DNA of 64,000 nt, from contig NZ_JAFCKF010000011.1 of the NCBI RefSeq assembly GCF_018130545.1, forward strand, positions 124,001 to 188,000. Reading direction: 5' to 3'. Positions 8,993-18,140 of this stretch are shown piece by piece; within the stretch, counting starts at the first letter, position 1; every line of letters starts with the position of its first letter. The notes under the pieces are model-generated. The model was not told where the DNA came from, did no database searches, and saw only the letters and a program-made list of their open reading frames with translations. The position numbers were made by a program, and so were the translations under genes. The stretch comes from Bradyrhizobium tropiciagri (GTDB lineage Bacteria; Pseudomonadota; Alphaproteobacteria; Rhizobiales; Xanthobacteraceae).

Positions 8993-9454
8993 ATGACCGA
9001 GACGGTTTCCCTGCCAAAGGCGATGTTGCGCGGATTTTCGATGAAGTGTCCGAACTGCGGGCGCGGCCATCTGTTCGGGCGCTTCCTCAAGGTCGCGGAC
9101 CATTGCGAGGTCTGTGGCGAGGACTTCACCCCGCAGCGCGCGGATGACTTTCCGGCCTATCTCGTGATCGTCGTGGTCGGCCACGTCGTGGTGCCGGCGC
9201 TGCTCTGGATGGAAATGACCTACGCGCCGCCGGCCTGGCTGCAACTGGCGATCTGGCTGCCGGTGACATTGTTCAGCGCGCTCGCGCTGCTGCAGCCGAC
9301 CAAGGGCGCGATTGTCGGGTTGCAGTGGCAGCTCGGGATGGAAGGATTTGCCGCGACGCGGCGTGCGGTGGTGCCGGTGCGGAACAGCGTGGGCTCTGCA
9401 GGGCGGATTAGCGACTTGTCCGCCGTAGTTCGAAGAGCGAAGGCGGAAGCGTAA
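8993..9454 (+). CDS. DUF983 family membrane protein with repeat-derived tail
   Basis: A 153-residue DUF983 protein. A zinc-ribbon-like N-terminus has CPNCGRGHLFGRFLK and CEVCGEDF, followed by two membrane segments (about residues 55-75 and 82-105) and the conserved GLQWQLGMEGF near residue 117. Function of the family is unknown. AAGGA before ATG 8993 sets the start. The last 24 residues, from NSVGSAG onwards, are encoded by the beginning of an intergenic palindromic repeat (9399-9515), so the normal stop appears lost and the reading frame runs into the repeat. It is divergent from the MocR gene. Confidence 0.82.
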   Translation: MTETVSLPKAMLRGFSMKCPNCGRGHLFGRFLKVADHCEVCGEDFTPQRADDFPAYLVIVVVGHVVVPALLWMEMTYAPPAWLQLAIWLPVTLFSALALLQPTKGAIVGLQWQLGMEGFAATRRAVVPVRNSVGSAGRISDLSAVVRRAKAEA

Positions 9455-9515
9455 TCCGCCGCGCCGATCGCGACGAAGATGGTGGGTTACCCCTTCGGCT
9501 AACCCACCCTACAAG
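9399..9515. repeat. GGCGGATTA-type intergenic repeat, divergent copy
   Basis: Begins GCAGGGCGGATTAGCGAC and contains AAGCGTAATCCGCCGC, so the two GGCGGATTA/TAATCCGCC ends are inverted. It continues to a hairpin with arms GGTGGGTTA and TAACCCACC (9482-9509). The first part shares its opening with the copies at 12366 and 13451. It ends the DUF983 gene and borders the 3' end of the convergent MFS gene. Confidence 0.65.
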
Positions 9516-9516
9516 A

Positions 9517-10764
9517 TCAAATCGGATGATGATGGGGCCGGAACATCCGGCCCTTTTCCGTCACCAGCACCACCCCGAGCGCGGCAAGTGTGCACAGGAA
9601 GAAGCCGGTCGCGAACGGCAGCAGTGTGCCGTTGTAATCCTGGCCGATCGTGGTGCCGATGCCGATCCCGAGCAGCGTGGTGATGGTGCCGTAGAGCGAC
9701 GAGGCGGTGCCGGCGATCTTGCCCTGCGGCTCCATCGCCAATGCCGTGAAGTTCGCCATCATCAGCCCGAACGCGAACATCATCAGGCCCGACAGCACCA
9801 TGAACAGCGGCAGCGACAGCGTGTTGGTCTTCACGGCGATGAACAGTGCCGCGGCGACCACGGCGAAGCCGGTCAGCGCGGCGTGCGAGATCACCCGCAT
9901 GCCGATGCGGCCGACGATGCGCGAATTGAGGAAGCCCGCGATCGCGACGCCGACCGCGCAGGCCGCGAACGCAACCGGGAAGTAATGTCCGAGCTTGAAG
10001 ACCTCGGTGAAGATCTGCTGCGATGAGAACACGAAGGCGAACAGCGAGCCCTGCACGCCGCCGGCGGCGAGCGCGTAGCCGAGCGTCTGGCGGTTGGTGA
10101 CGGTCTGGCGGAACGCGGACAAGACCTCCGGGATCGCCAGCGACTTGCGCAGTTCGAGCGGCAGCGTCTCAGGCATCCGCATCGCGCTCCATGCCAGCGC
10201 GATCACGCCATAGATCATCAACAGCACGAAGATGCCGCGCCAGTGCGTCAGCAGCATTACCGCCTGGCCGAATGACGGCGCGATCACCGGCACCGCGATG
10301 AACACCATCATCGCGAGCGACATCACGCTCGCCATCCGCCGTCCGGCGTAGCAGTCGCGCACGATCGAGGTGGCGATCACGCGGGTTGCCGCGGTGCCGA
10401 GCCCTTGCAGCGCGCGCGCCAAGAGCAGCGTCTCGAACGAGGGCGCCATGATCGCGAGCAGGCCTGCGATGGTGTAGACGGTCATGCCGCCGAGCAGCAC
10501 CGGGCGGCGGCCGAAGCGGTCCGACAGCGGGCCCATCACGAACTGGCCGACGCCGAAGCCGACCAGGAAGATCGACAGCACCATCTGTGGGCGGTTGGCG
10601 TCGGCGATCTGGAACGCGGAGCGGATGTTCGGCAGCGCCGGCAGCATCATGTCCATCGCCAGCGGGTTCAGCGCCATGATGGAAGCGATAACGACGACGA
10701 ATTCCGGAAAGCCCATCGGGCGGTGGCCTGAAGAGACCCAGGCATCGGCATTGATGTCAGACAC
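9517..10764 (-). CDS. Bcr/CflA-type multidrug MFS transporter
   Basis: A 415-residue, 12-helix major facilitator protein that exports drugs in exchange for protons. Family marks are ALNPLAMDMMLPALPNI in helix 1, the motif A loop GPLSDRFGRRPVLLGG after helix 2, and ARALQGLGTAATRVIA in helix 4, as in Bcr and CflA. The start is GTG, with AGAGG 7 nt upstream. It is divergent from the MHS transporter gene over 258 bp; I see no clear operator there. Confidence 0.88.
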   Translation of the reverse strand: MSDINADAWVSSGHRPMGFPEFVVVIASIMALNPLAMDMMLPALPNIRSAFQIADANRPQMVLSIFLVGFGVGQFVMGPLSDRFGRRPVLLGGMTVYTIAGLLAIMAPSFETLLLARALQGLGTAATRVIATSIVRDCYAGRRMASVMSLAMMVFIAVPVIAPSFGQAVMLLTHWRGIFVLLMIYGVIALAWSAMRMPETLPLELRKSLAIPEVLSAFRQTVTNRQTLGYALAAGGVQGSLFAFVFSSQQIFTEVFKLGHYFPVAFAACAVGVAIAGFLNSRIVGRIGMRVISHAALTGFAVVAAALFIAVKTNTLSLPLFMVLSGLMMFAFGLMMANFTALAMEPQGKIAGTASSLYGTITTLLGIGIGTTIGQDYNGTLLPFATGFFLCTLAALGVVLVTEKGRMFRPHHHPI

Positions 10765-11022
10765 TTAGCAACCTCTTGGGAATCCTCGCATCGTAGCAAT
10801 CTTGCTGCGGTGCACAATCGACGTTTCGGGATGGCTGCCCGCCGATCGCGCGTGAGGTAGTCAGGTCCGGGGCGCCGAAATTGTCCGAATATCGTTGCGA
10901 ATGCAACTATTTTGCTCGTGCTCGGCCTGGAGCTCTGCTATCCCGGTACCAGCACCCGTGCCGGGGCGGGGCCATCGCGCCCGAACCCCCGCACGGACAA
11001 AAACCGCACTTGGGGAGGCCAC

Positions 11023-12357
11023 ATGTCCATCGAACTGTCCGCGCGCTCGCGCGGCGCTACGCTGTCGGATGAGGAACGCAAGGTCCTCACCGCTACGCTC
11101 GTCGGCACCACCATCGAATGGTACGACTTCTTCGTCTACGCCCAGGCCGCCGGCCTGGTGTTCGGCGCGCTGTTCTTCGCACCGATGAACGCGAACAATC
11201 CGTTGCTGGCGCAGATCATCTCGTTCGCGACGCTCGGCCTCTCCTTCCTGTTCCGTCCGCTCGGGGCCATCGTCTGCGGCCATCTCGGCGACCGCTTCGG
11301 GCGCAAGAACATGCTGGTCGTCACGCTGCTCTTGATGGGGGCTGCGACCGCGCTGGTCGGCCTGCTGCCGACCTATGCGCAGATCGGCGCCTGGGCCCCG
11401 GCACTCCTTATTCTTCTGCGCATCCTGCAGGGCTTCTCGGCCGGCGGCGAGTGGGGTGGTGCGGCGCTGATGGCGGTCGAGTCGGCGCCCGTCGACAAGC
11501 GCAGCTTCTTCGGCTCGTTCCCGCAGATCGGCACGCCGCTCGGCATGATCCTGGCGACCGGTGTGTTGTGGGTGCTCACCACGACGCTCGGCAAGCAGGC
11601 GATGATCGAATGGGGCTGGCGGATTCCGTTCCTGCTGTCGATCCTGCTGATCGTCGTCGGCATCGTGATCCGCCGCACGGTGGAAGAGTCGCCGGTGTTC
11701 CAGGCGATGCAGCGGCGGCACAAGGAATCCTCCGCGCCGCTGCGCGAGCTGATGCGCAATCACAGCAAGGAGATCCTGCGCACCGCCTTGATCTTCATGG
11801 CCAACAATGCGGCCGGCTACATCCTGATCGCGTTCATCATCAGCTATGGCGCCAACACGCTGAAGCTGCCGTCGGAGCAGCTGCTGCTGATCGGCACGCT
11901 GGCGGCGGTGAGTTGGTTCATCTTCACGCTGCTCGGCGGCATCCTCGGCGACAAGATCGGTCGGGTGCGCTGCTTCCAGATCGGCTACACGCTGATGGTG
12001 GTGTGGGCGGTGCCGATGTGGTTCCTGATCGACAGCAAGAATTTGTTGCTGTTCTTCATCAGCGCCGTCGGCCTCACCATCGCGCTCGGCCTGTCCTATG
12101 GTCCGCAGGCCGCGCTCTATGCCGAGCTGTTCCCGGCCAAGGTGCGCTACTCCGGCGTCTCGATCGGCTACGCGCTCGGCGCCATCTTCGGCGGCGCCTT
12201 CGCGCCGATGATCGCGCAATGGATCATCGGCACCTATGGCCAGTCCTGGCGCGTCGGCGTCTACATCGCGGTGCTGTCGCTGATCTCGCTGATCACGGTG
12301 TCGACGATCAGGGATCCGCGAGGTGTCGATCTGAATGTGAAGGACGCGGGGACGTAG
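11023..12357 (+). CDS. MHS-family (metabolite:H+ symporter) MFS transporter
   Basis: A 444-residue transporter of the ShiA/ProP/KgtP branch of the MFS, importing a small organic acid or zwitterion with protons. Signatures are VGTTIEWYDFFVYA in helix 1, GHLGDRFGRKNMLV after helix 2 and LQGFSAGGEWGGAALM in helix 4. GGGGAGG lies 4 nt before ATG 11023, which is why I reject longer in-frame starts. The substrate cannot be assigned; no linked catabolic gene is on the same strand next to it. Confidence 0.88.
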   Translation: MSIELSARSRGATLSDEERKVLTATLVGTTIEWYDFFVYAQAAGLVFGALFFAPMNANNPLLAQIISFATLGLSFLFRPLGAIVCGHLGDRFGRKNMLVVTLLLMGAATALVGLLPTYAQIGAWAPALLILLRILQGFSAGGEWGGAALMAVESAPVDKRSFFGSFPQIGTPLGMILATGVLWVLTTTLGKQAMIEWGWRIPFLLSILLIVVGIVIRRTVEESPVFQAMQRRHKESSAPLRELMRNHSKEILRTALIFMANNAAGYILIAFIISYGANTLKLPSEQLLLIGTLAAVSWFIFTLLGGILGDKIGRVRCFQIGYTLMVVWAVPMWFLIDSKNLLLFFISAVGLTIALGLSYGPQAALYAELFPAKVRYSGVSIGYALGAIFGGAFAPMIAQWIIGTYGQSWRVGVYIAVLSLISLITVSTIRDPRGVDLNVKDAGT

Positions 12358-12365
12358 GCGCGGTA

Positions 12366-12489
12366 GGGCAGATTAGCCGCAAGGCGCAATCCGCCACTGT
12401 CTCTGTGTCACGGTGGATTACGCCGGAGCCTGTCGTCGGGCCGCGCTTTGCGCGGACCCGGCGGACTAATCCACCGTGCGCAGCACACC
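12366..12489. repeat. GGCGGATTA-type palindromic repeat, left copy
   Basis: Starts at GCAGATTAGCCGC and ends near GCGCAGCA. It aligns almost base for base with 13451-13567 in the same orientation, sharing for example CGCCACTGTCTCTGT and GGTGGATTACG. Internal inverted segments (GGATTA, TAATCC) make it foldable. Confidence 0.8.
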
Positions 12490-12639
12490 TCTTGCGGCAT
12501 TGTCGGGAGCCTGTTACCGATTGGCTCAGCGCCGATTTGACGATCAGCTTGCGGGCGCTTCAACAAGTACAGCTAAAGCGAATGCTCACTGTTGTCTGTC
12601 CGCGAGACCGTCATCGGCCATCCAATGGAAGGCTGACGG

Positions 12640-13380
12640 ATGAAGTTTGCTGCAATTGCCGACATACATGGAAACTGTGCCGCACTCGAAGCGGTGCTTC
12701 GCGACATCGAAGCGCTAGGTATCCGGGATATCGTCAATCTCGGTGATCATTTGAGTGGCCCCCTTGAGGCGCGACGAACGGCCGATCTCCTGATGAGGCT
12801 GTCAATCACGAGCATTCGAGGAAACCATGACCGCCAGTTGGTTGAGCTCCCGCTCGATGTCATGGGGCCGTCAGACCGACACGCTTACCGTCAGTTGGAG
12901 AAGTGCCATCTCGAATGGCTGACCGGTCTTCCGGCAAGCACGACGTTTCGTGATGAGGTATTCCTTTGTCATGGCACACCCGACAGCGACACAACTTACT
13001 GGCTGGAGACGGTGACGAGCGACGGACGTATTTGCACGACACCGATCGAGGAGATCGAACATCGCGCGGCCGGAATCAACGCATCACTCATCCTTTGCGG
13101 GCACACCCATATCCCGCGGGTCGTTCGCCTGCGAGACGGTCGGCTGATCATCAACCCAGGAAGCGTTGGCTGCCCCGGTTATGACGATGCAGTGCCCGTT
13201 CCGCACAAAATGGAGACCGGTACTCCAGATGCGTGTTACGCAGTCTTGGAGCGATCGCAGCAAGGCTGGGGTGCCATGTTTCGGTATGTGCCCTACGATC
13301 ATCTCTCAATGGCTGAATTAGCGCGCCGCAATGGCCGGGCCGAATGGGCGAGCGCGCTGGCCAGCGGCTGGATCCTGTAG
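12640..13380 (+). CDS. Calcineurin-like metallophosphoesterase
   Basis: A 246-residue two-metal phosphoesterase with all family motifs: ADIHGN (D8, H10), NLGDHLSGP, SIRGNHDRQ, FLCHGTP and LCGHTHIPRV, ending with the INPGSVG strand. It is of the YfcE/serine-threonine phosphatase-like group that hydrolyses phosphodiesters or phosphoproteins; the substrate is unknown. GGAAGG precedes ATG 12640. Its third positions are visibly less G+C-rich than those of neighbours, and it is flanked by two direct copies of the same 120-bp repeat, which suggests acquisition or rearrangement as a unit. Confidence 0.88.
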   Translation: MKFAAIADIHGNCAALEAVLRDIEALGIRDIVNLGDHLSGPLEARRTADLLMRLSITSIRGNHDRQLVELPLDVMGPSDRHAYRQLEKCHLEWLTGLPASTTFRDEVFLCHGTPDSDTTYWLETVTSDGRICTTPIEEIEHRAAGINASLILCGHTHIPRVVRLRDGRLIINPGSVGCPGYDDAVPVPHKMETGTPDACYAVLERSQQGWGAMFRYVPYDHLSMAELARRNGRAEWASALASGWIL

Positions 13381-13450
13381 CGCACTGTCACTGAGCATGC
13401 GAACCAATTTCACAGCTGGCTGAGTACCATACGTCGTGCACATCAGCACT

Positions 13451-13567
13451 GCAGGGCGGATTAGCCGCGAGGCGTAATCCGCCACTGTCTCTGTATCGCG
13501 GTGGATTACGGGGAGCCTGTCATCGGGCCGCCCTTCGGGTGGACCGTCGGCTAATCCACCCTACGCA
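13451..13567. repeat. GGCGGATTA-type palindromic repeat, right copy
   Basis: From CAGGGCGGATTAGCCGCG to CTAATCCACCCTACGCAGC. Direct copy of 12366-12489, 1.09 kb away, with the metallophosphoesterase gene between them. Its two ends (GGCGGATTAGCC, GGCTAATCCACC) are inverted relative to each other. Confidence 0.8.
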
Positions 13568-13578
13568 GCGGTGGTCGC

Positions 13579-14529
13579 TCAGATGCGGGCGCCGCGGTTG
13601 TAGCCGTCGACGAGCTGATTGTAGTCGCGCATCAGCCGCGCCGGCGATCCTTCCACCATCCAGCCGGCGCCGGCATTGCTCAGCATCATCTTCTCACCGG
13701 AGCTGTAAGGCACCTTGTCGCGCACGCGGCGCATCAGCTGCTTGGCCGTGGTGAGGAATGATTTGGCGCTGCCGATGAACATCGAGCCGAGCTTGACGTC
13801 GCCGTCCTTGCCCGAGGCGTCCTCGGCTGCCTTCACCGTCGCCTCATATTCGTTGAGCGCCTGGGTGATCGCGTCGAGGTCGGGCTTGTCGGCCTGCTGC
13901 GCGCGAAGCACGCGCTTGGCCTGGATCATCAGGGCCTCGACATAGTAATGAGACTTGCGGCCTTCGCTCGCCTCGATCGCGGCCAGCTGCTCGGCTGAGC
14001 GCTTGTCATTGATCGCCTCGACGCCGGCGCGCAGCCCCTTGTCGGCGCTGGCGAACGCATCCCAAGCCGCGACCAGGCGCGGATGCAGCGCCTTGCCCTT
14101 CGCCATCTTGTCGTCCTTGTAGTTTTCCTGGCTGTAGTAGTCGTCTGCCTCCTTCAACAGCGGCTCGAGCGTGGTGACCGCCGTAACATACGCATTTGCC
14201 GCGGCCTCAAGCCCGGCATCGTGCGGATCCGCCCCATTGGCGGCCGCAACGTTCGTCTTGCAGTCGGACGTGTCGTAGATCGTGTAGGTGCCGTAGATGA
14301 TCCGCTCCTTGCCGGTAGGGCCGCTCTTGGCAGCCCAGGAAAAGTAGCGGTCGCGGGATTCGTACGATCGCGACGAGAGACGGTTGATGCACCCGACATA
14401 GGCGTTCATCTTGTGCGTCAGTTGCGCGGAGGCGGCGCTCTCCGATGACGCAGGCGGGGCCTGTTGGGCGGCGGCCGGCTCAAGAAAAGCAGCGATGGCT
14501 GCAATCACAAGGAAACAGGTCTTTCGCAT
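13579..14529 (-). CDS. Exported DUF3829 (YiiG-like) protein
   Basis: A 316-residue helical protein with an N-terminal signal peptide cut near AAAQQAP (residue 21) and the DUF3829 pattern KMNAYVGCINRLSSRSY at about residues 40-56. It continues with long acidic/basic helices and ends VDGYNRGARI, the usual C-terminal motif of this family (NxLVxxYN). No lipobox Cys is present, unlike YiiG lipoproteins, so it is probably soluble in the periplasm. Function unknown. Its 3' end abuts the right-hand repeat. Confidence 0.75.
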   Translation of the reverse strand: MRKTCFLVIAAIAAFLEPAAAQQAPPASSESAASAQLTHKMNAYVGCINRLSSRSYESRDRYFSWAAKSGPTGKERIIYGTYTIYDTSDCKTNVAAANGADPHDAGLEAAANAYVTAVTTLEPLLKEADDYYSQENYKDDKMAKGKALHPRLVAAWDAFASADKGLRAGVEAINDKRSAEQLAAIEASEGRKSHYYVEALMIQAKRVLRAQQADKPDLDAITQALNEYEATVKAAEDASGKDGDVKLGSMFIGSAKSFLTTAKQLMRRVRDKVPYSSGEKMMLSNAGAGWMVEGSPARLMRDYNQLVDGYNRGARI

Positions 14530-14674
14530 CGGGAGTTTGCCCTCATGTCAGCCGGAAGTCGGCCGCCTCAGCCTCGAAAGATTATGTGACGGCCGAACGT
14601 GACGTCACACGAGCCTTCGTCGAGGCCGCGCGACACACTATCGATAGACTGGTTTGTCGGCTACGGCCAGAAGC

Positions 14675-15655
14675 TCACTTGCGGACCGTGCGCCGTGTGC
14701 GCAGCCGACGCTTTCCTTTCGTGGTTGCTGAGGCCGGCTCCGTCGGGCGCGTGATCGGAAAGGTCTCGCGCATATGCTCCGCGAGCATGGCGCAATAGTC
14801 GGTCGCGAAACGAGGCAACGGGCGCCGCTTGTCCCATGAGATGGTCAGCGGCTCCTGCAGCATCCGGCGCCTGTGCGTGAGACCGACGATTCGCAATTCG
14901 TAACGCTGGCATTGCAGCTGAGAGGGAACGATTGCTACGCCGTGCCCCGCTTCGGCAAGTGCCAGCAAAGTGTGCGGGTTCCGGCTCTCGAACATGATCG
15001 CAGGCTTCAGTCCGGCCAGGCGGCTCGCCGCATCGAAAGCACGGCGAAATCCGAACCCGCTATCCATCAGCAGCAGCGGAAACTCAGCGAGGTCAGCTAC
15101 CTCGATCGTCGTCTGAGGGCCAAGCCGCATCGAGGGATGGCAGGCAGCCAGCAGCTCTACAGAGCCAAGCGGGAGGCTGCCGAAGTGCTGCTCGTTCAGC
15201 TTGACTGCGTGCAGCAGGTTTTGGCCGAGATGAATTTCACCGCGTTCGAGCATCGCCAATATTTCGTTGCCCGTCCCCTCTCGGATCCTTACTTCAACCC
15301 GGGGATAGCGCTTCGCATACCGGTGCAGGAATTGGGACAGGACACTTTCGATGTGTTGCGGCGACCCGGCTATCTTTAGAACTCCGGTGTCTCCGCGGCG
15401 GAGCAATTGAGCCTGCTCTTTCAGCGAGCTGGCGCTGTTGAGCAGTAGCCGGCAACCTGCAATCAACTGCTCGCCTTCACCGGTCAGCAGGAGGCGGCGC
15501 CCGACACGATCAAACAGCCGCAGGCCGAGCTCCTCCTCAAGTCCGATGATTTGCCTGGACAGAGCGGGCTGGGCGACCCGCAACCGCAATGCGGCCTTTG
15601 AGACGGTGCCGAGCTCGGCCACGGTCAGGAATGTGAGGGCCTGTCGCAGGTTCAT
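14675..15655 (-). CDS. LysR-family transcriptional regulator
   Basis: A 326-residue LTTR. The N-terminal winged helix (residues 1-60) reads SKAALRLRVAQPALSRQI and EEELGLRLFDRVGRR, followed by the periplasmic-binding-like effector domain from about residue 90. The C-terminal 25 residues are very basic (TKGKRRLRTRRTVRK), which is unusual for the family. It is divergent from the DUF1330 gene, 125 bp away, and is the likely regulator of it. Confidence 0.88.
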   Translation of the reverse strand: MNLRQALTFLTVAELGTVSKAALRLRVAQPALSRQIIGLEEELGLRLFDRVGRRLLLTGEGEQLIAGCRLLLNSASSLKEQAQLLRRGDTGVLKIAGSPQHIESVLSQFLHRYAKRYPRVEVRIREGTGNEILAMLERGEIHLGQNLLHAVKLNEQHFGSLPLGSVELLAACHPSMRLGPQTTIEVADLAEFPLLLMDSGFGFRRAFDAASRLAGLKPAIMFESRNPHTLLALAEAGHGVAIVPSQLQCQRYELRIVGLTHRRRMLQEPLTISWDKRRPLPRFATDYCAMLAEHMRETFPITRPTEPASATTKGKRRLRTRRTVRK

Positions 15656-15780
15656 GCCCGCTTATACCATTTCGGCATGAACTTTCGGAAGATATATGCA
15701 TTGGACACATCTTGAGCCGAGGCGGAGAGTCCGGTTCGGCTGCGGTTCGCGGCAGCAATGAAACATGGAGGGAGGCCCGC

Positions 15781-16185
15781 ATGAACGCCCGAAGCAAGAT
15801 CGGTCTGGTCGTGCTGACATGCGCGACTTTGTGTGCTCTGGGCAGGGAGGCACTGCATGGCGAACCCGGGCCCCCCGCCTATCTGATCGGCCAGATCGAT
15901 GTCATCGATCCCGATGGCTACGCCAGGGAATATCTGCCCAGGGCGAGGGAGATCATCAAGGCGCACGGCGGGAAGCTGGTTGCGGCCGCTGGCGCGGCGG
16001 CGACTGGTTCGCAGGTCGTTGCCGTTGACGGAGAGCCGCCCAAACGCGTGGTCATCTACATGTATCCGAGCATGGCAGCGCTTCTGGCTTGGCGAAACGA
16101 TCCAGCCTACGTGCAGGTCCGGGCCATTGGCGAAAAATACGCCAGGTATCACACATTCGCTGTCGAGGGTTCGGTTACCAATTAG
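15781..16185 (+). CDS. DUF1330 domain protein with export signal
   Basis: A 134-residue protein. Residues 1-27 look like a signal peptide (KIGLVVLTCATLCALG), and the rest is a ferredoxin-like DUF1330 domain with AYLIGQIDVIDPDGYAREY, a Gly-rich GGKLVAAAG and a YMYPSMAALLAWRNDPAY strand-helix. DUF1330 proteins are usually cytosolic, so the export signal is notable. GGAGG about 9 nt before ATG 15781 sets the start. It is divergent from the LysR gene. Confidence 0.78.
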   Translation: MNARSKIGLVVLTCATLCALGREALHGEPGPPAYLIGQIDVIDPDGYAREYLPRAREIIKAHGGKLVAAAGAAATGSQVVAVDGEPPKRVVIYMYPSMAALLAWRNDPAYVQVRAIGEKYARYHTFAVEGSVTN

Positions 16186-16298
16186 TCCCGATCGGCTTGC
16201 GCACCGGGATCAGGAAAGCAGAGGTTCTGCGCAATGGATGTTGCGACATAACCTGGCAGCGTCCCACCGGCACGCGACCAACGCATGCGAGTACCAGC

Positions 16299-16934
16299 CT
16301 AGCCGGCTCCGAGCATCGCCTTCAACTTCTTGACCGCGCTATCCGGCGTCGTCAGCACCTCGCGGCCGGTGACCTCGGCGACGCGCGCGGCGGCGGGCGC
16401 CATGCTGTATTGCGCCAGCGCGATCAGGTCGCAGTCGCGCAGGTCCTTGGATGCCTCGACCACGATACGATCGTGTTCGGCGCGGTCGCCGCGATCGAGT
16501 GCGGCTAGCGCGCCCTCGGCGAGTTTCGGCACCAGCGTCACTGACGACGGAAATTCCGGCGGCATCGACACCAGCGTCGGCGGGAAGGTCGAGAGCAGGC
16601 CGATCCGCTTTCCCCTGGCGACCGCCTGTTCGATCATCGCCTCGTTCGGCTTCAAGACCGGCATCGGCGCGTGCGCGCGCGCCACCGCCTCGATGCAGGG
16701 GCCGAATGCCGAGCAGGTGAAGAGAATGCCGTTGGCGCCGGTATCAGCCGCATAACGGCCCATGGTGAGGAAGCGGTCGGTCATGCGTTCGGAGAGCTTG
16801 CCGTCACGCGCGAGATCGGCCGACAGGCTGTCGTCGAGCAGGTTCATCAGCCGTGCCTCCGGCCAATGCTGTGCGAATGACGCCTCGATCGGCACGATCG
16901 AATGCTTCAGGGCGTGAATGAGCGTGATGCGCAT
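16299..16934 (-). CDS. Asp/Glu/hydantoin racemase-family protein
   Basis: A 211-residue member of the aspartate/glutamate racemase superfamily. The first half carries the catalytic-type cysteine in ILFTCSAFGPC (C74). In cofactor-independent racemases a second cysteine sits in the second half, but here the equivalent place reads IALAQYSMAP. One-cysteine members such as arylmalonate decarboxylase-like or isomerase-like enzymes do non-racemase chemistry, so the reaction is uncertain. It lies downstream of the amino-acid binding protein and aminotransferase on the same strand, separated by a 183-bp gap filled by a palindromic repeat. Confidence 0.75.
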   Translation of the reverse strand: MRITLIHALKHSIVPIEASFAQHWPEARLMNLLDDSLSADLARDGKLSERMTDRFLTMGRYAADTGANGILFTCSAFGPCIEAVARAHAPMPVLKPNEAMIEQAVARGKRIGLLSTFPPTLVSMPPEFPSSVTLVPKLAEGALAALDRGDRAEHDRIVVEASKDLRDCDLIALAQYSMAPAAARVAEVTGREVLTTPDSAVKKLKAMLGAG

Positions 16935-16948
16935 GACTTCTTTCTTCT

Positions 16949-17111
16949 CCCTCTCCCCGCTCTTCGCGGGGAGAGGGTTGGGGTGAGGGGCTCTGTCGTC
17001 GTAACAGGTGAGGGGAGTATGCGCGGAGGCTCCCCCTCACCCGGATTGCACCGGACGATGCTTCTCATCGCCGAGAGCAGCCGGACCTCTCCCCGCAGGT
17101 GGGGCGAGGTG
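16949..17111. repeat. Nested palindromic intergenic repeat, copy 2
   Basis: Starts with a hairpin of arms 16949-16960 and 16966-16977 (CCCTCTCCCCGC and its complement) and ends with CCTCTCCCCGCAGG near 17088. It is related in design to the element at 4487-4607 and fills the whole gap between the binding-protein gene and the racemase gene, reaching within 7 bp of the former. Confidence 0.8.
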
Positions 17112-17117
17112 CTTCGG

Positions 17118-18128
17118 TTACTTGAACGGAATCGCGTACATCATCCCGCCCTTGCTCCAGAGGCCGTTGAGGCCACGCTCGAGCTTCAGGGGGCTTGCCT
17201 TGCCGACATTGCGCTCGAAGATCTCGCCGTAATTGCCGCCGGCCTTGATCGCTGCGACCAGCCATTTGTTGTCGAGGCCGAGCCGCGAGCCGAGATCGCC
17301 GGATGCGCCGAGCAGGCGCTGGATCGCCGGAACTTGCGACTTCGTCATCTCGTCGACATTGGCCTGCGTGACGCCGAGCTCTTCGGCTTCGACCAGCCCA
17401 TAATGCAGCCAGGTGATGATGTCACTCCAGACCTCATCGCCATTGCGCGTGAACGGACCGAGCGGCTCCTTGCTGATGGTCTGCGGCAGCACGACATAGT
17501 CGTCGGCCTTGGGCGCCGCGGTTGCGACCGCGCCCGCGAGCGCCGATGCGTCCTGGGTCATGGCATCGCAGCGGCCACCGAAGAAGGTCTGGTACATCGT
17601 GTCGGGACGATCGAACACCAGCGGCTTCCAGTCGATGCCGTTGGCGCGGCCGTAGTCGCCGAGCGTCACCTCATGCGTGGTGCCCTGCGCGACGCAGACG
17701 GTGGCGCCCTTGAGATCCTTCAGCTCCTTCACGCCGAGGTCCTTCTTCACCACAAAGCCCTGGCCGTCGTAGAAATTGACCGGGCCCTGGCGCAGCCCGA
17801 GCGTGGTGCCGCGCAGATAGGTTTGCGTCGAGTTGCGGTAGAGCACGTCGATTTCGCCGGACTGCAGCGCGGTGAAGCGGTTCTGCGCGGTTAGCGCGAC
17901 GTAGCGCACCTTGCTCGCGTCGCCGAGGATGCCGGCGGCGAGCGCGCGGCAATAGTCGACATCGAGGCCCTTGAAATTGCCCTGCGAGTCCGGTGCCGAG
18001 AAGCCGGCAAAGCCGGTCGAGACGCCGCACACCAAGGTGCCGCGCTGCTTGATGGTGTCGAGCGTCGCCGCGCTTGCGCCCGCGATGCTTGCGGCAAGAA
18101 CGGTTGCAGTGATCAATACCCTGTACAT
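17118..18128 (-). CDS. AapJ-type polar amino acid binding protein
   Basis: A 336-residue periplasmic binding protein of the AapJ/BztA group (general L-amino acid ABC import). The signal peptide ends at ASAATLD (residue 21). The body shows TLVCGVSTGFAGFSAPD, GLDVDYCRALAAGI and FTALQSGEIDVLYRN, and ends with the group's AIKAGGNYGEIFERNVG. AGGAGGAGG stands before the ATG. It follows the aminotransferase by 12 bp, with matching permeases on the other strand at 20470-22780. No cognate ATPase gene is in the window. Confidence 0.87.
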   Translation of the reverse strand: MYRVLITATVLAASIAGASAATLDTIKQRGTLVCGVSTGFAGFSAPDSQGNFKGLDVDYCRALAAGILGDASKVRYVALTAQNRFTALQSGEIDVLYRNSTQTYLRGTTLGLRQGPVNFYDGQGFVVKKDLGVKELKDLKGATVCVAQGTTHEVTLGDYGRANGIDWKPLVFDRPDTMYQTFFGGRCDAMTQDASALAGAVATAAPKADDYVVLPQTISKEPLGPFTRNGDEVWSDIITWLHYGLVEAEELGVTQANVDEMTKSQVPAIQRLLGASGDLGSRLGLDNKWLVAAIKAGGNYGEIFERNVGKASPLKLERGLNGLWSKGGMMYAIPFK

Positions 18129-18140
18129 TCTGTCCTCCTC

